Shown: positions 9,703 through 16,651 of the stretch, one piece after another
Layout of the letters: each line of letters begins with the position of its first letter
Numbering within the stretch: position 1 is the first letter of the stretch
Assembly (NCBI RefSeq): GCF_000250635.1
Contig: NC_016940.1
Span: forward strand, 3,348,501 to 3,412,500
Source of the DNA: Saprospira grandis str. Lewin
GTDB taxonomy: Bacteria > Bacteroidota > Bacteroidia > Chitinophagales > Saprospiraceae
Length of the DNA stretch: 64,000 bases
Reading direction: 5' to 3'
Translations under genes and position numbers: made by a program
The notes under the pieces: generated by a model
What the model was told of the DNA's origin: nothing
Databases searched by the model: none
The model's input: only the letters and a program-made list of their open reading frames with translations

Positions 9703-11157
9703 ATGCAAAACAGTTTAAATAAGCGCTATCGGAGCAGTTTGGCCCTGCTCACCGACCTCTATCAAATTACTATGGCCTACGGCTATTGGAAGGCGGGCCG
9801 GCAAGAAGAAGAGGCCATTTTTCATTGGTTTTACCGAAAAAACCCCTTTGGGGCCAATTATGCCATTACAGCAGGTTTGGAAGATGCCATTGCCTATATG
9901 CAAGATTTTGCCTTTTCGGTAGATGATATACAGTATTTAGGGGGCTTGAAGGGGGCCGATGGCCGCCCATTATTTGAGGAAGCCTTTTTGAATTATCTAC
10001 AGCGCATGAAGTTTAGCTGTGATATTGATGCGGTGCCAGAGGGCCGAGTTGTTTTTGCACATGAACCCCTTTTGCGGGTTCGTGGTCCATTGATTCAGGC
10101 CCAATTATTAGAAACGGCATTATTAAATATCCTAAACTTTCAAACCTTAATTGCCAGCAAGGCGCATCAGGTTTGTTTGGCCGCTCAGGGCGATACGGTC
10201 CTAGAGTTTGGTTTGCGCAGAGCGCAGGGAATTGACGGAGGCCTCTCCGCTTCTCGAGCAGCTTATATTGCTGGAGTAGCCGCAAGCAGTAATGTATTGG
10301 CGGGCAAGCTCTATGATATTCCTGTAAAGGGAACTCATGCGCATAGTTGGGTGATGAGTTTTGAGGATGAGCAGCAAGCCTTTGCTACTTATGCGCAGGC
10401 CATGCCCGCTAATTGCGTTTTTCTGGTGGATACCTATGATACGCAAAAGGGAGTAGACAAAGCCATTGAAATCGGTAGAGCATTAAGAGCGCAAGGACAG
10501 GATTTACTAGGTATTCGCTTAGATAGTGGCGATTTGCGGGCCCTGAGTATTTGGGCCAGAAAACGCTTGGATGAGGCGGGTTTTGAAAAGACGAAAATCA
10601 TTGCTAGCGATAGCCTGAATGAGGATAAAATTAGGACCTTAAAGGCTGGGGGAGCGGCCATTGATAGTTGGGGCGTGGGGACCAATTTGGTTACCGCCCA
10701 GAATCAGCCCGCTCTAGGCGGCGTCTATAAACTGGCTGCCTTGCGCAAGGATGCAAATAGCGAATGGGCCTATAAAATTAAGCTCTCCAATACGCCAATT
10801 AAAATCTCTAATCCGGGCGCACTACAAGTTCGCCGCTATTATTTGACCGATGGGCGGCCCTATGGCGACATGATTTGGGATGAGCTGCAAACTAGCCCTT
10901 TGGGCCAATTGCAAAGCCTAGATGGCCGCAGTATAGTTTGCGATAGCCGAAAATACGAAGATCTCTTGCAGCCCATATTTAGAAAAGGCGAACTTTGCTA
11001 TAAATTGCCTAGCTTAGGCGAAATTCGCAAGGCTGCAGAACGAGATTTGGCTCTTTTTCAGGGCGTAGATTTTAAGTTGTACCCCAAGGGGCTAGAAGCG
11101 CATTTGGCCCAAACTAAAGCCGCCTTGATAGAGGGACTGAAGAATAAAAAACAATAA
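9703..11157 (+). CDS. pncB: Nicotinate phosphoribosyltransferase
   Basis: A 484-aa enzyme that makes nicotinate mononucleotide from nicotinate and PRPP (Preiss-Handler NAD salvage), cytoplasmic. The N-terminus has LLTDLYQITMAYGYW, diagnostic for the family. Further motifs are EFGLRRAQG, KGTHAHSWVMSF (the His loop region), LLGIRLDSGDL (phosphate/substrate-binding strand) and IDSWGVGTNLVTA. It is first in an operon with the Nudix regulator (12 bp downstream) and nicotinamidase. Tandem operators just upstream indicate control by NAD status. The length matches bacterial PncB of the longer, ATP-coupled type. Confidence 0.95.
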   Translation: MQNSLNKRYRSSLALLTDLYQITMAYGYWKAGRQEEEAIFHWFYRKNPFGANYAITAGLEDAIAYMQDFAFSVDDIQYLGGLKGADGRPLFEEAFLNYLQRMKFSCDIDAVPEGRVVFAHEPLLRVRGPLIQAQLLETALLNILNFQTLIASKAHQVCLAAQGDTVLEFGLRRAQGIDGGLSASRAAYIAGVAASSNVLAGKLYDIPVKGTHAHSWVMSFEDEQQAFATYAQAMPANCVFLVDTYDTQKGVDKAIEIGRALRAQGQDLLGIRLDSGDLRALSIWARKRLDEAGFEKTKIIASDSLNEDKIRTLKAGGAAIDSWGVGTNLVTAQNQPALGGVYKLAALRKDANSEWAYKIKLSNTPIKISNPGALQVRRYYLTDGRPYGDMIWDELQTSPLGQLQSLDGRSIVCDSRKYEDLLQPIFRKGELCYKLPSLGEIRKAAERDLALFQGVDFKLYPKGLEAHLAQTKAALIEGLKNKKQ

Positions 11158-11169
11158 GGAATAAAAAAT

Positions 11170-11892
11170 ATGGCATACACCTATGAATATCCAAGACCCT
11201 CGGTTACGGTAGATTGTGTGGTTTTTGGTTTAGACGATAGCGCAGATTTGCGCATTTTGCTCATTGAACGAGCAGATGACCCTTTTGCGGGACATTGGGC
11301 CTTGCCTGGCGGCTTTGTAGATATGGGCGAAGACCTAGATTTGGCCGCCAAACGAGAGCTAGAAGAAGAAACAGGCATTAAAGACATCTTTATCGAGCAG
11401 CTCTATACCTTTGGTGCACCAAATCGAGACCCTAGGGGCCGAGTGATTAGTGTGGCTTATTATGCCCTAGTCAATTTATCGGAACATCCCATTAAGGCCG
11501 CTTCTGATGCCCGACAAGCCAAATGGTTTAAGATTTCGGAACTGCCACCCTTGGCCTTTGACCATAACAAAGTACTAGAAATGGCCTTGGAGCGACTCCG
11601 AGCAAAGGTCTTGTACAAACCTATTGGCTTTGAGCTCTTGCCCGAAAAGTTTACCCTGACTGATCTTCAGAACTTGTATGAAACCATTTTGGGCCAACAA
11701 CTCAACCGCCGAAATTTTAGGTCCAAAATTCTAAAAATGGGCCTGCTCGAGCAACAAGAACGGCAACAGAATGTGCCGCACCGCCCCGCCTACCTCTATA
11801 AATTTAATAAAGAAAAATATCAACGGCTGTCTGAACGCTTAGGCGAATTCATCTTTGAAATTCGCTTTCAACCCAGAGAGACCGAAGACTAA
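11170..11892 (+). CDS. nrtR: NrtR-type Nudix transcriptional regulator of NAD metabolism
   Basis: A 240-aa protein with an N-terminal Nudix fold (about 10-145) and a C-terminal winged-helix domain (about 160-230, [19 protein letters not shown] then [15 protein letters not shown]), the NrtR layout. The Nudix box is intact: G48, E54, R62-E63, E66-E67 and G69. It may therefore still hydrolyse a nucleoside diphosphate such as ADP-ribose, as well as sense it. In known NrtR systems ADP-ribose releases the repressor from operators of NAD genes. The position between pncB and pncA, with twin palindromes upstream of the operon, supports that role strongly. A plain Nudix hydrolase would lack the DNA-binding tail. 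Confidence 0.88.
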   Translation: MAYTYEYPRPSVTVDCVVFGLDDSADLRILLIERADDPFAGHWALPGGFVDMGEDLDLAAKRELEEETGIKDIFIEQLYTFGAPNRDPRGRVISVAYYALVNLSEHPIKAASDARQAKWFKISELPPLAFDHNKVLEMALERLRAKVLYKPIGFELLPEKFTLTDLQNLYETILGQQLNRRNFRSKILKMGLLEQQERQQNVPHRPAYLYKFNKEKYQRLSERLGEFIFEIRFQPRETED

Positions 11893-11904
11893 ATAGAGCA
11901 ACTT

Positions 11905-12528
11905 ATGAATGCAGTTATCTTAGTAGATTTACAATACGATTTTTGCCAACATGGCGCCCTAGAGGTCCCCGATGCCAATGCCGTGATCCCTGTCGCCAAT
12001 AGCCTAATGCCTCATTTTGAGCTGGTGATAGCTACCCAAGATTGGCATCCCGCCAACCACAAAAGCTTTGCAGCCAACCACCTTTTTCGACAGCCTGGGC
12101 AAGTAATTGACCTCAATGGCTTAGCGCAAATCCTTTGGCCCATTCACTGTGTGCAAGGAAGCTATGGGGCCGAATTGGTGGACGAATTGGACCAAAGCCA
12201 AATTACCAAGATCTTCCAGAAAGGAACTGATATAGAAATTGATAGCTATAGTGGCTTTTTTGATAATGGCCATAGAAAAGCCACCGGCCTAGGCGATTAT
12301 TTGAAAGAAAAAGGCGTCACAACCGTTTTTGTGCTCGGCCTTGCGCTAGATTATTGCGTCAAGTTTACCGCACTAGATGCTCAGGCCCTAGGCTTTAAAA
12401 CTTATTTGGTCCAAGATGCTTGTAGAGCGGTAAATATGCAAGCAGAAGATGGAAAAAATGCAATTGCCGAGCTAAAAGCAAAAGGCATTGAAATTGTTGA
12501 TAGTCAAGATGTTGTTAATTTGGTGTAG
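11905..12528 (+). CDS. pncA: Nicotinamidase
   Basis: A 207-aa isochorismatase-fold amidase that converts nicotinamide to nicotinate, feeding PncB. The catalytic triad is visible: D8 (VDLQYDF), K106 (FQKGTD) and C151 (LALDYCVKFT). Metal ligands D46, H48 and H52 lie in TQDWHPANHKSF. The ALDYCVKFTALDA segment is typical of PncA. It is third in the operon, 12 bp after the Nudix regulator stop. Start and length agree with the family. Confidence 0.95.
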   Translation: MNAVILVDLQYDFCQHGALEVPDANAVIPVANSLMPHFELVIATQDWHPANHKSFAANHLFRQPGQVIDLNGLAQILWPIHCVQGSYGAELVDELDQSQITKIFQKGTDIEIDSYSGFFDNGHRKATGLGDYLKEKGVTTVFVLGLALDYCVKFTALDAQALGFKTYLVQDACRAVNMQAEDGKNAIAELKAKGIEIVDSQDVVNLV

Positions 12529-12589
12529 ATACATCGGTTTTTAACAATTGTTAAAATTACCCCTTTTGGGGGATATTTTTAGTCTGTAA

Positions 12590-12620
12590 TTTGACATTTA
12601 CAATAAGAGCTGTATCTTTG
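12590..12620 (+). promoter_or_regulatory. Bacteroidota-type promoter for a short transcript
   Basis: TTTG (12590-12593), exactly 19 bp, then TATCTTTG (12613-12620), a full match to the TTTG-N19-TAnnTTTG housekeeping promoter. No ORF follows before the terminator at 12657-12690. Confidence 0.75.
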
Positions 12621-12625
12621 AATTG

Positions 12626-12690
12626 TCTTTGTGTTTATTTGTTTGGGTTTTTAGGGGAGGCTGTCCTGAATAAGGGCAGCCTCTTTTTTA
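12626..12690 (+). ncRNA. Candidate small RNA (promoter plus intrinsic terminator, no ORF)
   Basis: Transcription from the promoter at 12590-12620 would start near 12626. It would end at a strong terminator: a 10-bp stem GAGGCTGTCC/GGGCAGCCTC (12657-12666 with 12674-12683), a 7-base loop, then TTTTTT. The product would be about 65 nt with a U-rich, unstructured 5' half. I recognise no known RNA family. It could also be a decoy leader or simply a terminator for the pncB operon with an antiterminated promoter. Confidence 0.5.
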
Positions 12691-12694
12691 TTTT

Positions 12695-12712
12695 TAAGTC
12701 ACAAAAAGGCCC
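12695..12712 (+). repeat. Left direct repeat flanking the ATPase-Toprim cassette
   Basis: TAAGTCACAAAAAGGCCC, repeated at 14642-14660 with one extra A in the run. The two copies bracket genes 12835-14639. Confidence 0.5.
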
Positions 12713-12740
12713 CGCTAGCTACTGCTAGCGGGGCCTTTTT
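12702..12740 (+). terminator. Strong bidirectional terminator
   Basis: AGGCCCCGCTAGC, TACT loop, GCTAGCGGGGCCT, flanked by A-run and T-run, so it can act on both strands. It isolates the pncB operon and small RNA from the ATPase-Toprim pair. Confidence 0.9.
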
Positions 12741-12768
12741 TAGGATATTTAAGTATTTGTAAAAAAAC

Positions 12769-12819
12769 GCTTATCTTGAGATAAGCTGAATAAGCAGTTT
12801 GATAACATTTTGTACAAAA
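12769..12819. promoter_or_regulatory. Two palindromes upstream of the ATPase-Toprim cassette
   Basis: GCTTATC-TTGA-GATAAGC (12769-12786) and the perfect 12-bp palindrome TTTTGTACAAAA (12808-12819) lie 15-66 bp before the ATG at 12835. They may be operators. No clear TAnnTTTG element is seen, so the promoter may be non-canonical or repressed. Confidence 0.45.
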
Positions 12820-12834
12820 TAAATTTAGTATCCT

Positions 12835-13950
12835 ATGTACCTTGATAGTCTAGCTTATCAACATAAACAAGAAGAGTGGTCTATCCAAGATATTCACTTT
12901 CTAAAGTTGACACTTTTAGTTGGCATTTCGGGAGTTGGTAAAACGCAGATTCTTCAGGCTATAAATAGCTTGGTCAAGATTAGTAAGGGGGCCAATCAAA
13001 ATGGATTAGCATGGGATGTCAAATTTCGCAATGAGGGTCAGCACTATCATTGGACAGGCGAATTTGACTTTTTAGTTGATGAAGTAGAGGGCTTAGATTG
13101 GCATACCGCTGATAAAAAGAAGATGGCCAAATTGCTTCGAGAAGAACTCTGGTTAAATGATGAACTAATTACAGAGCGCAAAGGAGAGCAAATATATTTT
13201 GAGGGTGAAAAAATGCCCAAGCTCTCTTTTACAGAAAGCCTAATTTCCATTTTTAAGGAAGAAGAGGCGATCCGTCCCGCTTATGAAGGCTTTCAGAAAA
13301 TTATTTTAAGAGATCACACTAAAGAAGTTGGGATATCTTCTACTGATTATAGAATGGAGGATTACCAAACTGTAGAGGAGTTAAAAGCTGCTGAACTCCC
13401 CACAATTGTTAAATTGCACTGGCTATACGAAAAAAATGATGATCTTTTTCAGGATATACAGGAGCAATTTTCTGCAGCCTTTCCTCAGGTAGAAGAGATA
13501 AAAACAGGCCGAATGGGAGAACTTAGCTCTTTTTTGGGACGAGTAATTATTTTGTCTATAAAAGAAAAAGGAGTTAGTAGTTGGATTCCTCAATATCGCA
13601 TTTCCTCAGGTATGTTGCGCAGTTTGATTCATATTGCAGAGATGTACTTGTTGGAAAAAGGGACAGTGGTACTGATTGATGAATTTGAGAATAGTTTGGG
13701 GACTAATTGTATTGATATTCTGACAGAGGATTTGCTGTATAGCCAAGAAAGTATTCAATTTATAGCCACTAGTCACCACCCCTATATTATCAATCAGGTG
13801 CCCTATGATTATTGGAAGCTAGTACAGCGAAAAGCAGGGACCATTTCAACTATTGATGCTAAAGGATTAAACCTTGGAGATTCAAAACACGAACGTTTTC
13901 TTCGTTTAATTAACCTGAAGCAATATCGACAAGGAGTGCAAACAAGCTAA
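12835..13950 (+). CDS. AAA ATPase (AAA_15/21, ABC-like) of a putative two-gene defence cassette
   Basis: A 371-aa P-loop ATPase of the OLD/RecF-like class. Walker A is VGISGVGKT (about residues 29-37). An ABC-signature-like ISSGMLRSL sits at about 257-265. Walker B is VVLIDEFENSLG, and the switch-histidine segment is TSHHPYIIN. The middle part is charged and helical. The gene is followed after 2 bp by a Toprim-like partner, so the two are almost surely co-translated. ATPase/Toprim pairs of this layout include the PARIS (AriA/AriB) and AbiL anti-phage systems. Codon use is more AT-rich than in the neighbouring pncB operon, suggesting transfer. Family call is firm; the defence role is inferred from architecture. 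Confidence 0.8.
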   Translation: MYLDSLAYQHKQEEWSIQDIHFLKLTLLVGISGVGKTQILQAINSLVKISKGANQNGLAWDVKFRNEGQHYHWTGEFDFLVDEVEGLDWHTADKKKMAKLLREELWLNDELITERKGEQIYFEGEKMPKLSFTESLISIFKEEEAIRPAYEGFQKIILRDHTKEVGISSTDYRMEDYQTVEELKAAELPTIVKLHWLYEKNDDLFQDIQEQFSAAFPQVEEIKTGRMGELSSFLGRVIILSIKEKGVSSWIPQYRISSGMLRSLIHIAEMYLLEKGTVVLIDEFENSLGTNCIDILTEDLLYSQESIQFIATSHHPYIINQVPYDYWKLVQRKAGTISTIDAKGLNLGDSKHERFLRLINLKQYRQGVQTS

Positions 13951-13952
13951 TT

Positions 13953-14639
13953 ATGAATTTATATATTATAGTCGAGGGGGCTAAGACAGAAATGAGGGCT
14001 TATCCAGAATGGTTGGCTAGGCTACTTCCAGAACTTAGCCGAGTTGATGACTATCAGGAGGTGCAGCATAATAATTATTACCTCTTTTCCGCCGGTGGAA
14101 TTCCCTCGATCTATAATCATCTTGTACATGCTGCAGAAGATATCACAGAACTCGCAGATCGCTACGATTATTTGCTGGTCTGTATAGATAGTGAAGATTT
14201 GTCTCTTCTTGATCGAAAAGTTGCACTAGAGAAGGCATTAAAAGAGCGCAATTTTAGTTTGCCCACCAACTGTAAACTAGAAGTGATTGTCCATAAACAT
14301 TGCATAGAAAGCTGGTTTTTAGGAAACCGAAGAGTCTGTAGCAGGGCGCCAGAATCAGAACGCTTTAGAGCCTTAAAAGCATATTATGATGTGGGAATAG
14401 CAGATCCTGAAGAAATGCCCTTAGCCCCAAATCAAACTGGAACTGTAGCACAGTTTCACGCCTACTACCTAAGAGAGATGCTAAAGGAAAAAAATATGCG
14501 CTATACAAAAGCAAATCCTTCTGTAGTCTTGACCACTAGCTATTTTCAAGAGATGAAGAACCGAACTGTAGAAACTAAACATCTAGATAGTTTTCGACAG
14601 TTCTTGCTGCTTTGTGAACGATTAAAAAAAGAGCTATAA
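13953..14639 (+). CDS. Toprim-like (DUF4276/DUF4435/RloB-like) partner protein
   Basis: A 228-aa protein starting MNLYIIVEGAKTEMRAYPEW, where E8 in the VEG.TE motif matches the first acidic residue of Toprim-like nucleases. D79 and E81/D82 in LLVCIDSED fit the DxD motif, and E119 in HKHCIESWFLGNR fits the conserved IExW element of DUF4276-like proteins. No signal peptide or TM segment is present. It sits 2 bp after the ATPase. In PARIS and AbiL the equivalent protein is the effector nuclease released or activated by the ATPase. I cannot tell which family it belongs to without a profile search. The codon bias is AT-rich like its partner. Confidence 0.7.
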   Translation: MNLYIIVEGAKTEMRAYPEWLARLLPELSRVDDYQEVQHNNYYLFSAGGIPSIYNHLVHAAEDITELADRYDYLLVCIDSEDLSLLDRKVALEKALKERNFSLPTNCKLEVIVHKHCIESWFLGNRRVCSRAPESERFRALKAYYDVGIADPEEMPLAPNQTGTVAQFHAYYLREMLKEKNMRYTKANPSVVLTTSYFQEMKNRTVETKHLDSFRQFLLLCERLKKEL

Positions 14640-14641
14640 GC

Positions 14642-14660
14642 TAAGTCACAAAAAAGGCCC
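14642..14660 (+). repeat. Right direct repeat flanking the ATPase-Toprim cassette
   Basis: TAAGTCACAAAAAAGGCCC, matching 12695-12712 apart from one extra A. It ends on the stop codon of the converging START-domain gene. Confidence 0.5.
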
Positions 14661-15250
14661 TACTCCAATAAGGCCCTAAATTTTGTCATCGTTTTATAAG
14701 GTCCCTCAACCACCGATTTTTTGGCCAACCAAGCCGGAATGCTCCCCCCAGCATGGGCCACCAGCTGCTGCCGAACAAATAATTTTCCTCGGCCCATATC
14801 CTTAAAATACCAATGCCCCCGCATCTCCTCAATCCGTATAAAACCCGCCTGTCTGGCCTTCTTTTTCGGACAACTCCTAAAGTCAATCCGCAATTCTGTT
14901 GCCGATAAACGATGTATTTTATAATGCGTTACATTGTCCCGGTTTTCTATCGGCCAAGGCATATCTACCTGATAATAAACATAGAATTCATCATCAGAAA
15001 CCTGCTCTAGGTTTTCATTCAATGGGGTTTCATACATCCACTTTTTGCGCATCTCTGCCCGCTTAATAGCCGCTTCTACCGCTTCTAAATTGGCCGAAAT
15101 ATACATTTCTGCTCGACTCTCTTTCATTTCCCAACCCGCCAAAGGGCGACTATAAACGGATATTTCTGATTTTTCTTTGGCCAATTCCCATTGCTGCCCT
15201 TGCAAAGGACCAAAAACGAGGAGGAGGGCAAATAAAACTAACTTCTTCAT
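14660..15250 (-). CDS. Exported START-domain lipid-binding protein
   Basis: A 196-aa protein with a signal peptide (MKKLVLFALLLVFGPLQGQ) followed by a START/SRPBCC-like fold covering the rest. Typical START features are WELAKEKSEISVYSRP at the mature N-terminus, MPWPIENRDNV in the centre (a hallmark of bacterial START proteins), and the amphipathic C-terminal helix after AWLAKKSVVEGPYKTM. The domain forms a hydrophobic cavity for lipids or sterol-like ligands. Here it would act in the periplasm. It converges on the ATPase-Toprim cassette, ending 20 bp from it. The ligand is unknown. Confidence 0.82.
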   Translation of the reverse strand: MKKLVLFALLLVFGPLQGQQWELAKEKSEISVYSRPLAGWEMKESRAEMYISANLEAVEAAIKRAEMRKKWMYETPLNENLEQVSDDEFYVYYQVDMPWPIENRDNVTHYKIHRLSATELRIDFRSCPKKKARQAGFIRIEEMRGHWYFKDMGRGKLFVRQQLVAHAGGSIPAWLAKKSVVEGPYKTMTKFRALLE

Positions 15251-15397
15251 AGGCTTTCTTTTTGAGTACGGCTTTTTTTTATTAAACAGATGTTTAAATT
15301 AAGCTCTTCCCCCTATCCAATTCCGCAATTTTTAAAATTTTTTCTGCCTGATTCCAAAAGACTTAGCCTGTACATCCTACTGCCTACTCAAAAAATA

Positions 15398-15429
15398 TTT
15401 GGCAAATCTAAAAAGCCGCCTTATATTTG
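15398..15429 (+). promoter_or_regulatory. Promoter of the SRP RNA gene
   Basis: TTTG (15398-15401), 20 bp, TATATTTG (15422-15429), placing the start near 15434, where the RNA's closing helix begins. Confidence 0.75.
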
Positions 15430-15433
15430 CAGC

Positions 15434-15534
15434 GGAGCCAAGAGACACGGGCAGCTCCTACTGAACTCCCCCAGGTCGGAGACGAAGCAAGGGTAGGTGG
15501 TTGAGCGCCCGGTGTAGATCGGGCTCCTTTTTTT
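15434..15534 (+). ncRNA. ffs: Signal recognition particle RNA (4.5S, small bacterial type)
   Basis: About 95-100 nt. The apical domain CAGGTC-GGAGAC-GAAGCA aligns with the E. coli core CAGGTC-CGGAAG-GAAGCA. Here a GAGA tetraloop (GNRA) is closed by a G-C pair, where E. coli has GGAA closed by C-G. The 5' GGAGCC pairs with the 3' GGCTCC (15522-15527), and a run of seven T terminates it. A matching promoter lies just upstream. SRP RNA binds Ffh (M domain contacts the apical loops) to target membrane proteins co-translationally. No Alu domain is visible, so it is the short form. Confidence 0.9.
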
Positions 15535-15559
15535 ATGAGAATCATCAATAGATTATATA

Positions 15560-15597
15560 TAAAGCCAGTTTTCTGTAAAGAGGACTGGCTTTTTCTT
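15560..15597 (+). terminator. Hairpin terminator downstream of ffs
   Basis: AAGCCAGT pairs with ACTGGCTT across an internal loop with an inner TCT/AGA stem, followed by TTTCTTTTT. It may back up the ffs terminator. Confidence 0.6.
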
Positions 15598-15615
15598 TTT
15601 GGGGCCCTTAACTTC

Positions 15616-15692
15616 ATGAGGATTTCAACCCTCATTTATAGATTATCTCAAAGCGATGCCATTGTTGCGCTGGCTTTTAAGCTAGCGAAAAG
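15616..15692 (+). repeat. Palindromic repeat, type D
   Basis: TGAGGATTTCAACCCTCA hairpin, a TATAGATTATC spacer, then AAAGCGATGCC, ATTGTTGCG and the GGCTTTTAAGC hairpin. It is one copy of a family also at 31603, 37877, 39050, 61242 and 61446. Confidence 0.7.
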
Positions 15693-15754
15693 GTAGCTGG
15701 GCCATGGCGCCAAGCCCTCTGTTTGGTCCAAAAAGGCTTAGGCGCAAGCGATGG

Positions 15755-15924
15755 GCAGGCCCGCAGGGCCTGCTTTTGGCCGCCCAGAGGGCGGCTGGCA
15801 ACGGATGAGCGATGCGCAGCAGTGGCCGAAGGCCAGACCAAGGAGCCGAAGGCGAGGAAGGGCCGAGCGAGTAGCGAGCTGCGCAGCGTAGCGACCCAAG
15901 GCCGAAGGCCGCAGGGGCAGCCCC
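15755..15924 (-). repeat. GC-rich modular hairpin repeat, type C/A hybrid (inverted)
   Basis: Minus-strand reading begins GGGGCTGCCCCTGCGGCC, passes through GCGCTACG-like and GCTCGGCCC/GGTCTGGCC cores and ends in GCATCGCTC. With the type D repeat and the ffs region it accounts for the 754-bp gap before the TetR gene. Confidence 0.75.
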
Positions 15925-16004
15925 AAAAAAACAAAAAAAAATTGCGCAAAACTTGGTAACTTTAGGGCCAGAAAAAAGTTTTTTAGCCGCTACTCCAAAA
16001 ATAT

Positions 16005-16643
16005 ATGGGACGAAAACCAGTCAAAAAAGAACGAATCGATGACCCTAGCCTTAAAGCTAGCTGGATCGAACAACTCTCTACGGTCTATCTTCGCAATGGA
16101 TTGACCAAATTTACCATGGACGATATTGCCGCAAAATTGGGCATTAGCAAGGCCACTTTGTATAAGTATTTTGCCTCTAGAGCCGAAATCCTAGATGCGG
16201 TCGTTCGTCTGCGAATTACCGAAATTGAAGCCTTTGAGGACCAACTAAGCGATGATAAAATTACCTTTAGCGAACGCTATTTTGAGGTGATCAAAACCGC
16301 CTCGGTCATGCTGGCCGAAATGTCCAATCAGTTTCTCATTGATAGCCGACAGCTTTACCCTGAGCTCTGGGCCAAAATGCGGGATTTTCAAGACCGAGCC
16401 CTCTTTGTGGCCGAAGCCTTCTACCGAAAAGGCATTGAGGCCGGTATCATGAACGATATCAACCCTCGTCTGTTGGCCCTAACAGATAAAATGTTCATCC
16501 GCTCTGTTGCCGATGAAGCCTTTTTGCAAGAGTATGATATCTCTTTGCAAGCCGCCTTTGATAATTATTTTTTGATGAAAAGCCGAGGCATTTTTAAGCA
16601 GAGCTATCTGCAAAAAAATGCAAGGGAAGAAGAAGAACAATAA
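16005..16643 (+). CDS. TetR-family transcriptional regulator
   Basis: A 212-aa regulator. The N-terminal helix-turn-helix covers about residues 20-65 (FTMDDIAAKLGISKATLYKY), followed by an all-helical ligand/dimerisation domain. The acidic tail ends EEEEQ. It starts with ATG at 16005 and ends 8 bp before the PaaE-like reductase, so it probably autoregulates that operon. In other Bacteroidota a TetR gene beside this reductase type often accompanies fatty-acid desaturases, but none is in the window. The ligand is unknown. Confidence 0.9.
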   Translation: MGRKPVKKERIDDPSLKASWIEQLSTVYLRNGLTKFTMDDIAAKLGISKATLYKYFASRAEILDAVVRLRITEIEAFEDQLSDDKITFSERYFEVIKTASVMLAEMSNQFLIDSRQLYPELWAKMRDFQDRALFVAEAFYRKGIEAGIMNDINPRLLALTDKMFIRSVADEAFLQEYDISLQAAFDNYFLMKSRGIFKQSYLQKNAREEEEQ

Positions 16644-16651
16644 GCTTTTTT

